Assembly: GCA_936450465.1 (NCBI GenBank)
Contig: OW388296.1
Location: 45,426,448 to 45,490,447 of the forward strand
Reading direction: 5' to 3'
From: Gibbula magus
Taxonomy: Eukaryota > Mollusca > Gastropoda > Trochida > Trochidae
DNA length: 64,000 bases
Part shown: one piece after another, positions 54,760-64,000 of the stretch
Layout of the letters: every line of letters starts with the position of its first letter
How positions within the stretch are numbered: position 1 is the stretch's first letter
The notes under the pieces: model-generated
What the model saw: only the letters and a program-made list of their open reading frames with translations
Told to the model about the DNA's origin: nothing
Database searches by the model: none
Translations under genes and position numbers: made by a program

Positions 54760-57700
54760 ATGAAGTCATTTGTGACTTGTCAATCTCAAGACAATATGGG
54801 AAGAAAAGCACTGTCAGACTCTGCAAGAAAGCGAACAACGAAAATAAACATAGGTGATCTGTTTCCAAGATGGAGCATTTTAGCCGATCGTCGAGGAGAA
54901 AATCCCAGGGCCTTAGCGGAACATTTGCTTGAGATACACAACAAATTTTGTCAATGCAGGTAGGTCCACGTCGCAAATTATTACTCTGTCTCATACAATA
55001 GACCCCCGACATTTTAGGGAATCGAACCGTTCCTTTTATGACATTCCTGTAATTATGTGAAAATGAATAATAACGTTACTAAAAACTTACATGTAGCTAA
55101 ATGTTTACGCCACCTACAAGAAATGATTACATAAATTATGACCGTAACTGTACATGATTGACTGCAGGTTTTTAAGGCATTCTGTCATACAATCCACAAG
55201 TAATATGTAACCTTATATCATACATAATTCCCAATGTGGAACTTTTGGTCAACTGACTAACTGACTGACTTCTCATTTATTTATGTGTGTATCTAAATTT
55301 GAAATACTGCATATGATATTGTATTGTGTTTTTTGTATACAATCAACATCACCTGCACCTGTCCTGTCAGATGATGACTTCTCCCCGCTCTCACGTGTTG
55401 TCGTGTCGACGCCAGTCAGGGGGACAAACTGCTTATCCACTGCTTCATGTAATTACAAGTTGACAAATCTTGTTCCTATTTATTCAAATGTTTTAGACTT
55501 GAAAGTAAGGTAAAAGACAATATATTTGTGAAAACCAACCAGTTCAAAAAAATGTTTTTTTTATAAGTGTAGAACGCATTTGGATAAATAGAGTTGTTTA
55601 CAATTGCAGTATGTTTTCAGAAGCTGGTCTTATGTCAGCACCTTTAGATTTGGAACCAAGTCGCCTTTCTTATGCCGATGAACTGATGGAACTCGATGTT
55701 CAACAGGACGACAGAGGGTAAGTGAATGGGTTTTGTACTGCTGTATCTGAATAATGGTATAACAATGTTACATAAAAATGATATACATGTACATAATGCC
55801 ATTTTGGAATATAAATCGATAACTGACTGACTCGTGACCGATTTGCAGATCACATGCGATTAGCATTTCAATTAGCAATTCAGTAGTCCGTGTCCAGTGT
55901 ATGAATGAAATGTTATAGCTGAGTGAATTCAAGCATCGATCTGATCATTGACAAGTACATGTTCATAATTATCTTGTTTATTCCAGCTCGTCAACTGCAA
56001 TGATGGACGAAGGAGGAGATTACAGCGGTTGTTTGGACCAGACCTTGTAAGTACCGTGTAATATCTGTTGAGGTGTAATTAGTCATGTACATGATCTGTC
56101 TATTACATAAGTTTATTATCGTTTCCGTTCTGAGTGTGATTTATTGCTTTGTGGCAGGCTGGTAGATTGCAAAACATAACACAGTTCACTAAAGGTACTT
56201 GTCTATTCATGCATGAAAGGATGGTTGAGTAAGATATCTGAAATAACATTTACTGTGTGTGTATTGAAGAACTCTATCAGATATTTATTGGTTGATACTT
56301 ACGAAATAAGTAAACATTTATTTGTTCTGCTGATGATAATTTTATGTTTTGATGATAATTTTATGAAACTATTTATATATGTACAGGTATCACTAAACTT
56401 CTCCTATTCTTCTCCTTAGGGCAACTATTGGTGAAGATGTCGACATCGGTGCTACGGAAGATGACCTGCTCCTGCTGTCTACCCCCCAGAATGACCTTCT
56501 ACAGGAGACAGAGATAGAGGATTCTTCCGAGCCCATTCTTGAACTGGTTAGATCTGAGAAGTGCATAGCATATGTGGACTGTGTCATCGACTTGGTGAAG
56601 CATAAGGCCGGGACAATGTGTAGCAGAAAGACATGTAGTGAGCCACTGATATTTGACCACCAGATGATGGGAACTGCCCTATATGTGAAGTGGACATGCC
56701 AGGCTGGACACAGTGTCGGGAAATGGGCCTCCCAACCGAAGTTCAAAAGGATGTTTGCGGGGAATCTACAGGTGGCTGCCGACATTCTACTGAGTGGAAA
56801 CTCACACCAGAAGATTGTCTTGCTGTTCAGCTTCCTAAATTTCGACATGAACATACGCTTGCCATCACTGTTGGATTTGTAAACGTCATACCATTCCAAT
56901 TTCTATTTATCGGCACATGTTTCCGGTCGAGATAACATTAACCAATTAGAGCGCACGACTTACGAAGGGGAAACCCCTAACGAGAAGCGAGTCCTAAATC
57001 CCCCTCTACTCGCGGTCTGTGCAGTGATCCGTAGCTTAGCTCGTTAGCGCACGGACTACTCATACCGGATTAGGCTCATGCATAAATTGTTGGTGTCTCC
57101 ACCGGGATTCTAACCCGGCCAGAATGCTAATCACTACATCACTGCGTAGCTCTGTGTGTTTTTGAACTTTATCCATTGGTGGGCGGGATAGTGCAGTGGT
57201 TAGCGCGTTCGGCTTCGGATCAAGAGTTCCGGGGTTCGAATCCCGCCAGGGGCACGGCAACTTTGTCTACACGCAGAAAGGTTTGGGTGCAATGCTACAC
57301 TGAATTTCAGCGTATGGTTCGCTAGTTGCAGCGGATGCTCGCAGGTATCACCACAATACATGGCCACATGGCGTTGCAGGCATTCTCCCTGCCATAATAC
57401 TAGCAGCCACGATATAAGTAAAATCCTTTTGAAAGCGGTGTTAAACCCCAACTCACCTCATCTCACCTCCAGTGCATTGTCGATGTGAGTGATATAAACA
57501 ATATTGTCAGAAGCACTGAAAAATAATTATTATACTTATTGAGCACGGAAAGCTATATAATTTATAATCTTGACAGCACAATCGTCACAATAATTTAAAT
57601 ATTATATATTCACAGTATTTTTTCAGGTTCGACACCCATATTAAAGTATATAGAGAGAAAATCTCCTTTCAAACTATGACCTAAATCTATTTTATTTTAT

Positions 57701-60700
57701 TTTTATTTTGAAGTGATCATACGCGGCGTTGAATCACGTCACCTGAATCACACTTACTTTTTAACCACGGAAATCAATTTACATTTTAATTTGACGTTAG
57801 GGGGAAGAACCATTGACAATTGAAACATTGAAATGTAAGGAGCTTTTGGAAAATATCTAATTATTTTGGCTCCATATCGTCACTCATAAACTCATTATTG
57901 GATTAAAGTAAGTTGTAATGAGATTCAAGAGAAGCTAATAGGACAGGTCACAGTTTGATTAAAATATACCCTGTTCCGAGGTATTTAATCTGCAGAATAT
58001 ACACAGTAGAAAAGTTAAGCACCCCCAAATTAAAAGTTGTATACCATTTAAGATTTTATGATCATGTTATTCAATTCGATAGACAGGCACAATGTGGTAT
58101 TCTGGATGGGAACTGGTGTGGTTCCTGTTATGGAACGGTTCTCAAGAACGGAGCTATTGGCATGCATATCATGCAACCCATGATTTCAGCAAAATGCAGT
58201 TTCACCCTTCGACTTACCATGGCTAAATAAACGCCTTTTACGGCTTCAATGTCAGTTCAATACACAAAATTCATGAACAATGCCACGGAGGAGATTGTCG
58301 GAGGCTACGAGATGGCAAATTATTGGACAGCATTTAGCAGGTTTCTCGTACAAGGAAATTGGGAGAACTGGTTACCACTATTCGGTCATCAGTCGTTTAG
58401 TGAGGAAACATGCCCAAACTAACCCTGTTCTCGATCGACCACGTTCCGGAAGGCCCCGAGCTACCACATTGCAAGAGGACAGGAACCTATTGCGTCATCA
58501 ACGACGTCCACCGTTTGTGTCAAGTACCGTCTTGAAACAAGCCTGGCTACCCTATAGACGTATCAGCAATCAGACAGTGAGGAACCGCCTCAAAGCAGCA
58601 GGTTTAATGTCTCGACGTGTCATCAGACGTCCAAACTTTACTAATCGTCATAAACAGGATCGTAGGATGTGGTTTGGTGACCGGCAGCGTTGGAACCTGA
58701 GGTCATGGAGACGTATCCACTGGTCAGACAAAAGTCGCTTCCTTCTCTATACCGTTTACGGGCGAATCAGAGTTTGGAGAGTCAAGAACAGTCGATGCAC
58801 ACCAAGGAACATTCTTCCAAGGGTTACATATGGTGGAGGATCCCTTATGGAGTAGGGTTGCTTTTCTTTTGATTGCAAGTTGGATTTGGTGACACTACAA
58901 GTCACACTTACCGGCGCCCGCTACATTGCAGAAGTGTTGGATCCAGTTGTGATTGACCATTTTAATGATCACAGACTTGCAACTCGACCCCTGTTCATGG
59001 ATGATAATGATCGGCCTCACCGTTAACGAGCTGTGACTTAACATCTGGAGAACAATGCTGTTTCTCGTATCCCCTGGCCAGCATTGTCTCCATATTTGAA
59101 TCCCATCGAGCATGTCTGGGACATGATTGGCCGACGTCTACAGAGAAGGAACCCTGCTCCACACAATCTAAGACAATTGGAGGCCGCACTTCACGATGAG
59201 TGGCAGCAAATCCCCATGGAAGAATTAAAGAACCTTGTCAGGGGTATGCCCAGAAGACTGGCAGCAGTACTTCAGGCACGTGTTGGCAGCACACGATATT
59301 GACTAAATTGACTAAATCGTTCCTAAGACAATGGCACGGGTTATTCAGTATGATTTCTTCATCATGTTCAGTCGTCAAACTTGAAATGACAATACATTTA
59401 CGAGTCTGTGTTTTTCACCATTTTCCAGTAAATTTTTGTTTCCTGTTTTTGGTCATTTCAAATCTCTGAAGATTACACAAAAAATGTCAACGAATAAAAC
59501 AATTAATTACACTTGCTGCAGAAATTCGTTTTTCCCCTGTGGGATGTTTAGTTTTGCTAAAATGGGTCTCTGAAACATACCCTTATTAAAAAAATGAAGG
59601 GGGTGCTTAAAATTGTTTTACCGTGTTTAGTTAATATCGGTATACGAACTGGTTCTATAGATTCGCCTCTACAAGGACGAAGGACATCCCATATGGGCGC
59701 ATGTTCAATACCGGTTTAGTGCAGACAGAGCCCAGTAAAATAGCTGACCAGTCACATCATCGTTTTTAAACGGTCCCCATTTTGAAAGCATTCGGAACAA
59801 AGGAAAGGATAGGTGTTTGGATGTTTCTGCCCCTAGCTTCTCGCACCGAAAGATTTGTTTGTAGGTCCTGTGATTGGCTAACTAAATTGCGTCAGAACAT
59901 GAAATCATACAGGCTGTTATCGGACCGTTTTACGAGCAAACTGAACGATATGAATTCGTATCCCAATAAATGTTTTATTTTGCAAATTTTATTCCTCGGA
60001 AAATGTCTGTTTTAATCAGACTGGGACAAGTCAGGACCAAATATTTTGGTAATGCGTAATCTCACAATATTTATTTCTTGTAATTTTTTTTTACATCAAA
60101 CAGGTCTGGAAAGATGATGGTCTACCCTCGGGAGAAGAGAGCGAAGCTTGCAATTCAATGTTTCACGGACAAGATGAAATCTCTGTTAAATAGATATGAT
60201 TTCATCACTTGGTGCTACACAGGAAAATTATTTTCCCAGGTAGGATTTACATTTTCATCTTTTCTATCAGTAAGTGCGACATATTTGAAAAAGCATTCTT
60301 AAAATCCTCAGCTCATACTCCTACTCCTACTTTTTATGATTTCTTTAGAGTATGCAAGCTCATTGTACGTTGGATATGTCGTCTATAAACTGTGAAGCAC
60401 AGTGATGTAGTGATTAGCTTCCTGGTCGCTCTTGTCAAAGGCCCTGGTTCGAATCCCGTTGGAGGCAGCAAAATGTTTGACTTTGGTCTCATACTATATT
60501 GCGTCACTGGGCAAGGCACTTCATCCAAATTGCACTCAGTCCACCTAGCTGTTGACATGATATACTACTTTGAAATAGAAATTTAGAAATGACTTTGGAA
60601 ATGCAGGTTTGACTTTGCAATGGTTTGAATCTGATCTCTCCAACAGGCGTCAGTCTGTTCTCATTGAGGGTCAACTATCATCCCAGTTCATCTTACTTGT

Positions 60701-62499
60701 GGTGTTGCCAAAGGATAGGTCCTTGAACCGATCCTTTTCACTCTCTATACCAAACAGCTTGGAGAAGTAGTGGATCAGTTTCGGCTACCTCGTCAACAAT
60801 ACGCTAATGACAGCCAGGTATCTAAAGTCTTCAAACCCCAACCTGAAGAAGCATCTGTAGCTGCTGAATGTGTCACCTCATGCTGTGCCGCTGTCAAGAG
60901 TTGGGTGAATGCAAATAGGTTAAAACTCAATGACGACAAGACGGAGTGCATGCTCATTGGACCACGTTCAAGGTGTGAACAATCCAACCTTCATGGTTTA
61001 CAAATTGGAAGATGCCTGATTCCACTTTCTACAGCGTTCAAAGATCTAGGAGTCATCCTGGACAGTGAACTGTAAATGTCCAAGCATGTCAACTACAAAG
61101 TCTGCTCATTTCAACTACGCAATATTATGAAAATTAGAGAATTCCTTAGCCAAGACTCTGCCGCTACCCAAGTACTATATATCTCTTGTGATCTCACGAA
61201 TAAATTATTGAAACGGTCTGCTTGCCAATGCTCCAAAAGTGATCACTAACAAACATTCAGCGTATTCAAAACACCGCTGCCAGGATAGTGACATGCTGCC
61301 AGAAGCACGACCACATCACCCCGATCCTTCGTACCCTCCACTGGCTTCCTTTACAACAGAGGATACATTACAAGATATTGTGCTTTGTGTTCCAGTGTCT
61401 CTCAGGGGATGCTCATAAGTATCTCTGTGACTGTATTATCCTATACATCCTGGCTCGATCATTGAGATCGGAGTCCCAGAATGTGCTGACTGTCCCACTC
61501 ACATGAACAGTTACCTATTGACATAGATCATTTGAACATGTAGCGGCCAAAGAGTGGAATCAGTTACCAACTCATATCAAATCCTGTAACACTTTAAACT
61601 TGTTTAAGTCCAGACTGAAAACACATCACTATAGAGAAGAATTCTGTGACGAATGAAGCCTAGTATTTGTGCGCTTAGAGCATGAAGTGTTCATGGAGTC
61701 ATGCGCTATTCATATGAACTATTACTATTATAATATTATTACATAATTAACTTTTCATGGGAAGTAGGAACCTATATGGCCGCGTGGTACTTATGATAAT
61801 GTCTACAAAAGTAGAATTCCTTCAGAGTAATGATAGAAGTTGTGGGCTTCTCTTGACGGTAACACGGCCTCATGTACTATTTTTGTACCAGTGTCTCCCC
61901 GTCCTTCAGGCGAGGAATGACAATGATTTCAAAATTGAATATGGCACATGAAACTCGTACACTGCGTGAGTCAATAACGTCATCTGACCTTTATGTGACA
62001 CCTACTCTTGGCTAAGAGATGTTACCATGCCACCGAGATACATGTAATTTGTACAGCATGAGACTGACGGGGTACATAAGGAAACATATACGATCGTTAG
62101 CTAAGCAAAAACGAGTAACACAACTTGTGAGCTTGGTGCATGCTCCAACTTGGAAAAGGCGCTTATGAAATATGCTATTATAACCAAGCAACATGCTAAG
62201 CTGGCCTGCACGTAGTAACCAATTAATGTCCATTGACGTACATATTGTTTACCAATTACAATAATGCTCTTCTATTAGTCATTTTGTCATGTTTTGCACT
62301 GTTTGGAATTCATCCGTGCAGGAGTTGATGCTATTCCTTGGAAAACGTAAGGTTTATTGACAACAAATTACACACGTATTTTTCTTTGTTTTAAGCTTTC
62401 CACTTAACCTAAATGATCTCCAAAGACTCAATCATAAAATCATTCACATTCTACTTTCAGGCACAGAAAAAGGACTTCAGCATCAGAACATCTTACTAA
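54760..62499 (+). CDS. Six-exon gene, 333-aa zinc-ribbon-like protein of unknown function
   Basis: Exons: 54760-54959, 55610-55717, 55987-56046, 56420-56878, 60104-60239 and 62461-62499 (TAA). Donors GTAGGT, GTAAGT, GTAAGT, GTAAAC, GTAGGA and acceptors TTGCAG, TTCCAG, CCTTAG, AAACAG, TTTCAG are all in phase; the total is 1002 nt. Exon 1 encodes KRTTKINIGDLFPRWSILAD and a helical segment (ALAEHLLEIHNKFC). Exons 2-4 start with an acidic linker (EDDLLLLSTPQND). Exon 4 then carries CSRKTC..., VKWTCQAGHSVGKWASQP and AGNLQVAADILLSGNS, a C-x4-C...C-x3-H pattern. This resembles a widespread metazoan family of uncharacterised proteins, some of which look transposase-derived (recollection). The last exons are basic and unrecognised. 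Intron 4 holds SINEs and a Tc1 element, intron 5 a SINE and a LINE relic. If the exon 4 donor is not used, a TAA follows within one codon. Confidence 0.65.
55369..55510 (+). other. Possible alternative exon
   Basis: The acceptor CCTGTCAG|ATGATG and donors AAA|GTAAGG or TAAG|GTAAAA bound an open stretch (DDDFSPLSRVVVSTPVRGTN). Its entry phase (1) does not fit exon 1 of the 54.76-kb gene (phase 2), so it is left out of the main model. Confidence 0.25.
57028..57152. repeat. tRNA-like SINE fragments
   Basis: On - at 57092-57152: GCAGTGATGTAGTGATTAGC and GGGTTAGAATCCCGG, boxes A and B of a SINE head like the one at 60.4 kb. On + at 57028-57060: GTAGCTTAGCTCGTTAGCGC, another box A-like piece. Confidence 0.45.
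57178..57472 (+). mobile_element. tRNA-derived SINE (plus orientation)
   Basis: The tRNA head GATAGTGCAGTGGTTAGCGC (box A) and GGGGTTCGAATCCCGCC (box B) is followed by the body (GGCACGGCAACTTTGTC, TTGGGTGCAATGCTACACTG, CCACATGGCGTTGCAGG) and ends GGTGTTAAACCCCAACTCAC. It matches 19589-19865 in inverted orientation. Intronic. Confidence 0.85.
58000..59630 (+). mobile_element. Tc1-like transposon (~1.63 kb) with TIRs
   Basis: Left TA+CACAGTAGAAAAGTTAAGCACCCCC, right GGGGGTGCTTAAAATTG...ACCGTGTTTA: inverted ends sharing TTAAGCACCCCC. Encloses a DD34E transposase pseudogene in the same orientation as the host gene, whose intron 4 contains it. Confidence 0.8.
58280..59302 (+). pseudogene. Tc1-like DD34E transposase with three premature stops
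   Basis: A single frame from ATG 58280 to the natural stop at 59300-59302, about 340 codons, the full Tc1 length. The HTH (EATRWQIIGQHLAGFSYKEI), GRPR-like linker (RPRSGRPRATT), second HTH (QTVRNRLKAAGL), first Asp (IHWSDKSRF), second Asp (LFMDDNDRPH) and the Glu in LNPIEHVWDMIG are all present. Stops: TAG at about 58853 where a Trp is expected (after GGGSLM), and two TAA near 59024 and 59039. Only point changes separate it from an open frame, so it died recently. The SPD usual before LNPIE is SPY here. Confidence 0.85.
60393..60580 (+). mobile_element. tRNA-derived SINE fragment
   Basis: GTGATGTAGTGATTAGCTTC and CCTGGTTCGAATCCCG form the head. Downstream CACTGGGCAAGGCACTTCATC and CAGTCCACCTAGCTG resemble a conserved SINE body block seen across many invertebrates (possibly the Meta-domain; not verified). 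Lies in intron 5. Confidence 0.6.
60600..61740 (+). pseudogene. CR1/L2-like LINE RT C-terminal relic
   Basis: Frames in succession give LQWFESDLSNRRQSVLIEGQ, VKSWVNANRLKLNDDKTECM, FKDLGVILDSEL, then RIQNTAARIV, LRTLHWLPLQQRIHYKILCF with VFQCLSGDAHKYL, and AAKEWNQLPTHIKSCNTLNL with FKSRLKTHHYREEF. WLP..RI.YKIL and W..LP..I....F+..LKTH are classic for the C-terminus of L2/CR1-type LINE reverse transcriptases. Frameshifts and stops throughout; the YADD box region is deleted. Ends near an ATTATTACT-rich tail around 61720-61740. Confidence 0.75.
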
Positions 62500-62559
62500 A
62501 ACCACCACTGCTGCTGAAGATATACCACTGAAGATGTTTTCGAGTAATGCATTGCTGTA

Positions 62560-62976
62560 TGATGCTTTTTAGAGCATGCGAATATTGCAAGTTAGTAAGC
62601 TGAGAGACTCTATGATATGACGTTGTTTGTCTGTCCGTCCGTCCTGCAGTTTTCTATCAATCGGTGATAGGCAGATCGAAAGACTTCACCGAAAAATATG
62701 TGTTACTTGTTTGATATATGTCCTTTGACTTAGAGTGCTTGACTTTCCTATATTAGACTGTGCATAAACTATACCCTTGGTCTGAGTTTTTATTGGTTAG
62801 TGATCGACCTGGGATACCTGACATAAGTAACCCTTGTCACCAGACCATTAAGATGAGGTCATAATGTTTCATACCTGAGCATTTGTACATTCCCCTCACT
62901 TTCTGTCTGTTTATATAGAAACGATAGTGCATCGATTGGACACAGTACATGGGTTTTGGGGTTATCAGGACTCTTA
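62560..62976. repeat. Dispersed 'GTCCGTCCGT' repeat fragment / 3' UTR
   Basis: GTTTGTCTGTCCGTCCGTCCTG (62629-) marks the same broad repeat type as at 5.4 and 34.4 kb. It lies downstream of the last exon of the 54.76-kb gene and may be part of its 3' UTR. Confidence 0.4.
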
Positions 62977-62982
62977 AATAAA
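62977..62982 (+). terminator. Poly(A) signal candidate of the 54.76-kb gene
   Basis: AATAAA about 480 bases after the TAA at 62499. It is the first canonical signal downstream that was noted. Confidence 0.35.
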
Positions 62983-63886
62983 ATGATTTATTGACGATTG
63001 TGATCAAATTTATTTATTAGTAACTCAAATTTGCAAAGATACCTTACACACTGTAAAATATCATTAACCACAATTGGTTTTTGATAACAACGAAACTTGT
63101 TTTTCGTTCAAAAAGAATTGAAATATGCTTAATATATATGATAGGTTAAACAGATATATATTTAGCGTAACATTGAAAACAAATCCAACAAGCAAATAAA
63201 ATCATTTTCATCGAAGCCAACTAAACTGAGTATTGTCAACCCACATTGAAAAAGTTATTAATGTTACACAGATTAATTCATTAAGGAGATCAAGTATGAC
63301 ATAACCAGCAAGCCTGTGATGTTCTGCACAACCTTTATATATACTGAACAGCAAAAGAAACGCGAGTTTTAATGATTGTAGTTTCTGTTTGCATATCAGC
63401 CTATGGTTTGTCATATCATTAGTCAATGTCAGAGAACATGTGGAGCTTTTGGCATTGTGTGTAGAGTACATATGGTTACCATTGCAAAATCAAATGGTAT
63501 CAGTTTGCGAAAATGCACGTCACATGTTGTCATGGTAATATGATCTACATAAGCCTGGTAAAAATCAAATTCCTCGTGCCGTAATCGGAGATATGCTCTG
63601 TGAAAAGGACCCAACATTGTGACTCTAACCTCAATGTTAAAGAAGTTAATGCAAAAAATAATAATTTTTGGAAACTGGGATATTGACCGATTGCATGCTG
63701 AACAGTTTGCAAGGACTGTAAATGTGCCCGTGGAACACCTTGGTACCTAAAAAAATGCAATACCTTCAGTTTTACCAACAATGAGACCCATAGAACCATT
63801 CTGAATGAAATTCAAAATGACTTCATAACGTCAAATCATCATCAGCAAAGACAGGGGTTTTGCATCAGACAACTTCATTGATTCTT
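62983..63886. other. Intergenic sequence, no gene recognised
   Basis: Includes one Tc1-like terminus at 63342-63365. Minus-strand open frames at 63.2-63.8 kb have no motif. Confidence 0.5.
63342..63365. repeat. Solitary Tc1-like terminal repeat
   Basis: TA+CTGAACAGCAAAAGAAACG resembles the other A-A-A-G-A-A-A-C-G termini in this window. Its partner would lie beyond or is lost. Confidence 0.4.
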
Positions 63887-64000
63887 TGATTCGTCTCCTT
63901 GTTCTTTATATATCTTCTTCGTTGATTACCTTTATTCTCTTGATGATTGGTTCGTCTCCTTGTTCTGTACATGTCTTCTTCGTTGATTACCTTTATTCTC
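63887..64000. repeat. 61-bp tandem repeat, continues past the window
   Basis: CGTCTCCTTGTTCT starts at 63892 and 63953, a 61-bp period. The reverse complement (AAAGGTAATCAACGAAGAAG) matches the unit of the 46-kb minisatellite. Confidence 0.8.

Noticed and set aside
59084..59302. Loss of a catalytic residue in the 58.3-kb transposase (SPY for SPD)
   Set aside because: The third catalytic residue of Tc1 enzymes is the Glu in PIE, which is intact; the Asp of SPD is not part of the triad.
62012..62233. Minus-strand open frame
   Set aside because: No motif, no splice context, and it lies in an intron of the 54.76-kb gene model.

Overview
This window is eukaryotic, AT-rich DNA dominated by transposable elements. 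Several multi-exon genes can be assembled by hand from GT-AG splice sites with matching phase. The most likely source is a mollusc, possibly a vetigastropod such as an abalone. That is an inference from a tRNA-derived SINE ending in a GTGAGTGAGTGAG / CTCACTCAC tail next to a 'ttaacgccgc' motif (19.59-19.86 kb, 57.18-57.47 kb, 36.43-36.55 kb), and from the mix of DIRS, Penelope, Harbinger/ISL2EU-like, Mutator-like and Tc1 elements. No bacterial-style operons, rRNA or CRISPR arrays are present. One assembly gap lies at 1468-1667.

Host genes. (1) The last three exons of a gelsolin-family actin-binding protein lie on + between 2785 and 6535. (2) A complete four-exon SAM-dependent methyltransferase of 263 aa lies on - between 21610 and 17186, with a poly(A) signal. 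(3) A candidate secreted protein gene lies on + around 47.2-52.7 kb. One of its exons sits in a 1.5-kb duplication, and each duplicate carries a different lesion. (4) A six-exon gene on + (54760-62499) gives a 333-aa protein with a Cys/His zinc-ribbon-like module. Every splice phase agrees, and its two large introns hold a Tc1 element, SINEs and a LINE relic.

Mobile DNA. The centrepiece is a DIRS-type tyrosine-recombinase retrotransposon (22085-28409). It has near-identical inverted terminal repeats, an internal complementary region, a gag-like ORF with one in-frame TGA, an intact RT/RNase H/methyltransferase-like ORF and an intact recombinase ORF. Next to it, 28.8-40.4 kb is a nest. A Mutator-like transposase relic is cut by two palindromic elements. 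A 1843-bp tandem duplication carries perfect-looking fold-backs. An ISL2EU/Harbinger-type element holds a YqaJ-nuclease relic convergent with a THAP/DDE transposase relic. Another repeat is inserted inside that transposase, and a 3.2-kb terminal-inverted-repeat element lies directly upstream. Elsewhere there are two Tc1-like transposons, at least four LINE relics, a Penelope relic, several MITE families and minisatellites.

Coordinates of exons and element ends come from reading the sequence. Family names rest on motif recognition, not on database searches.
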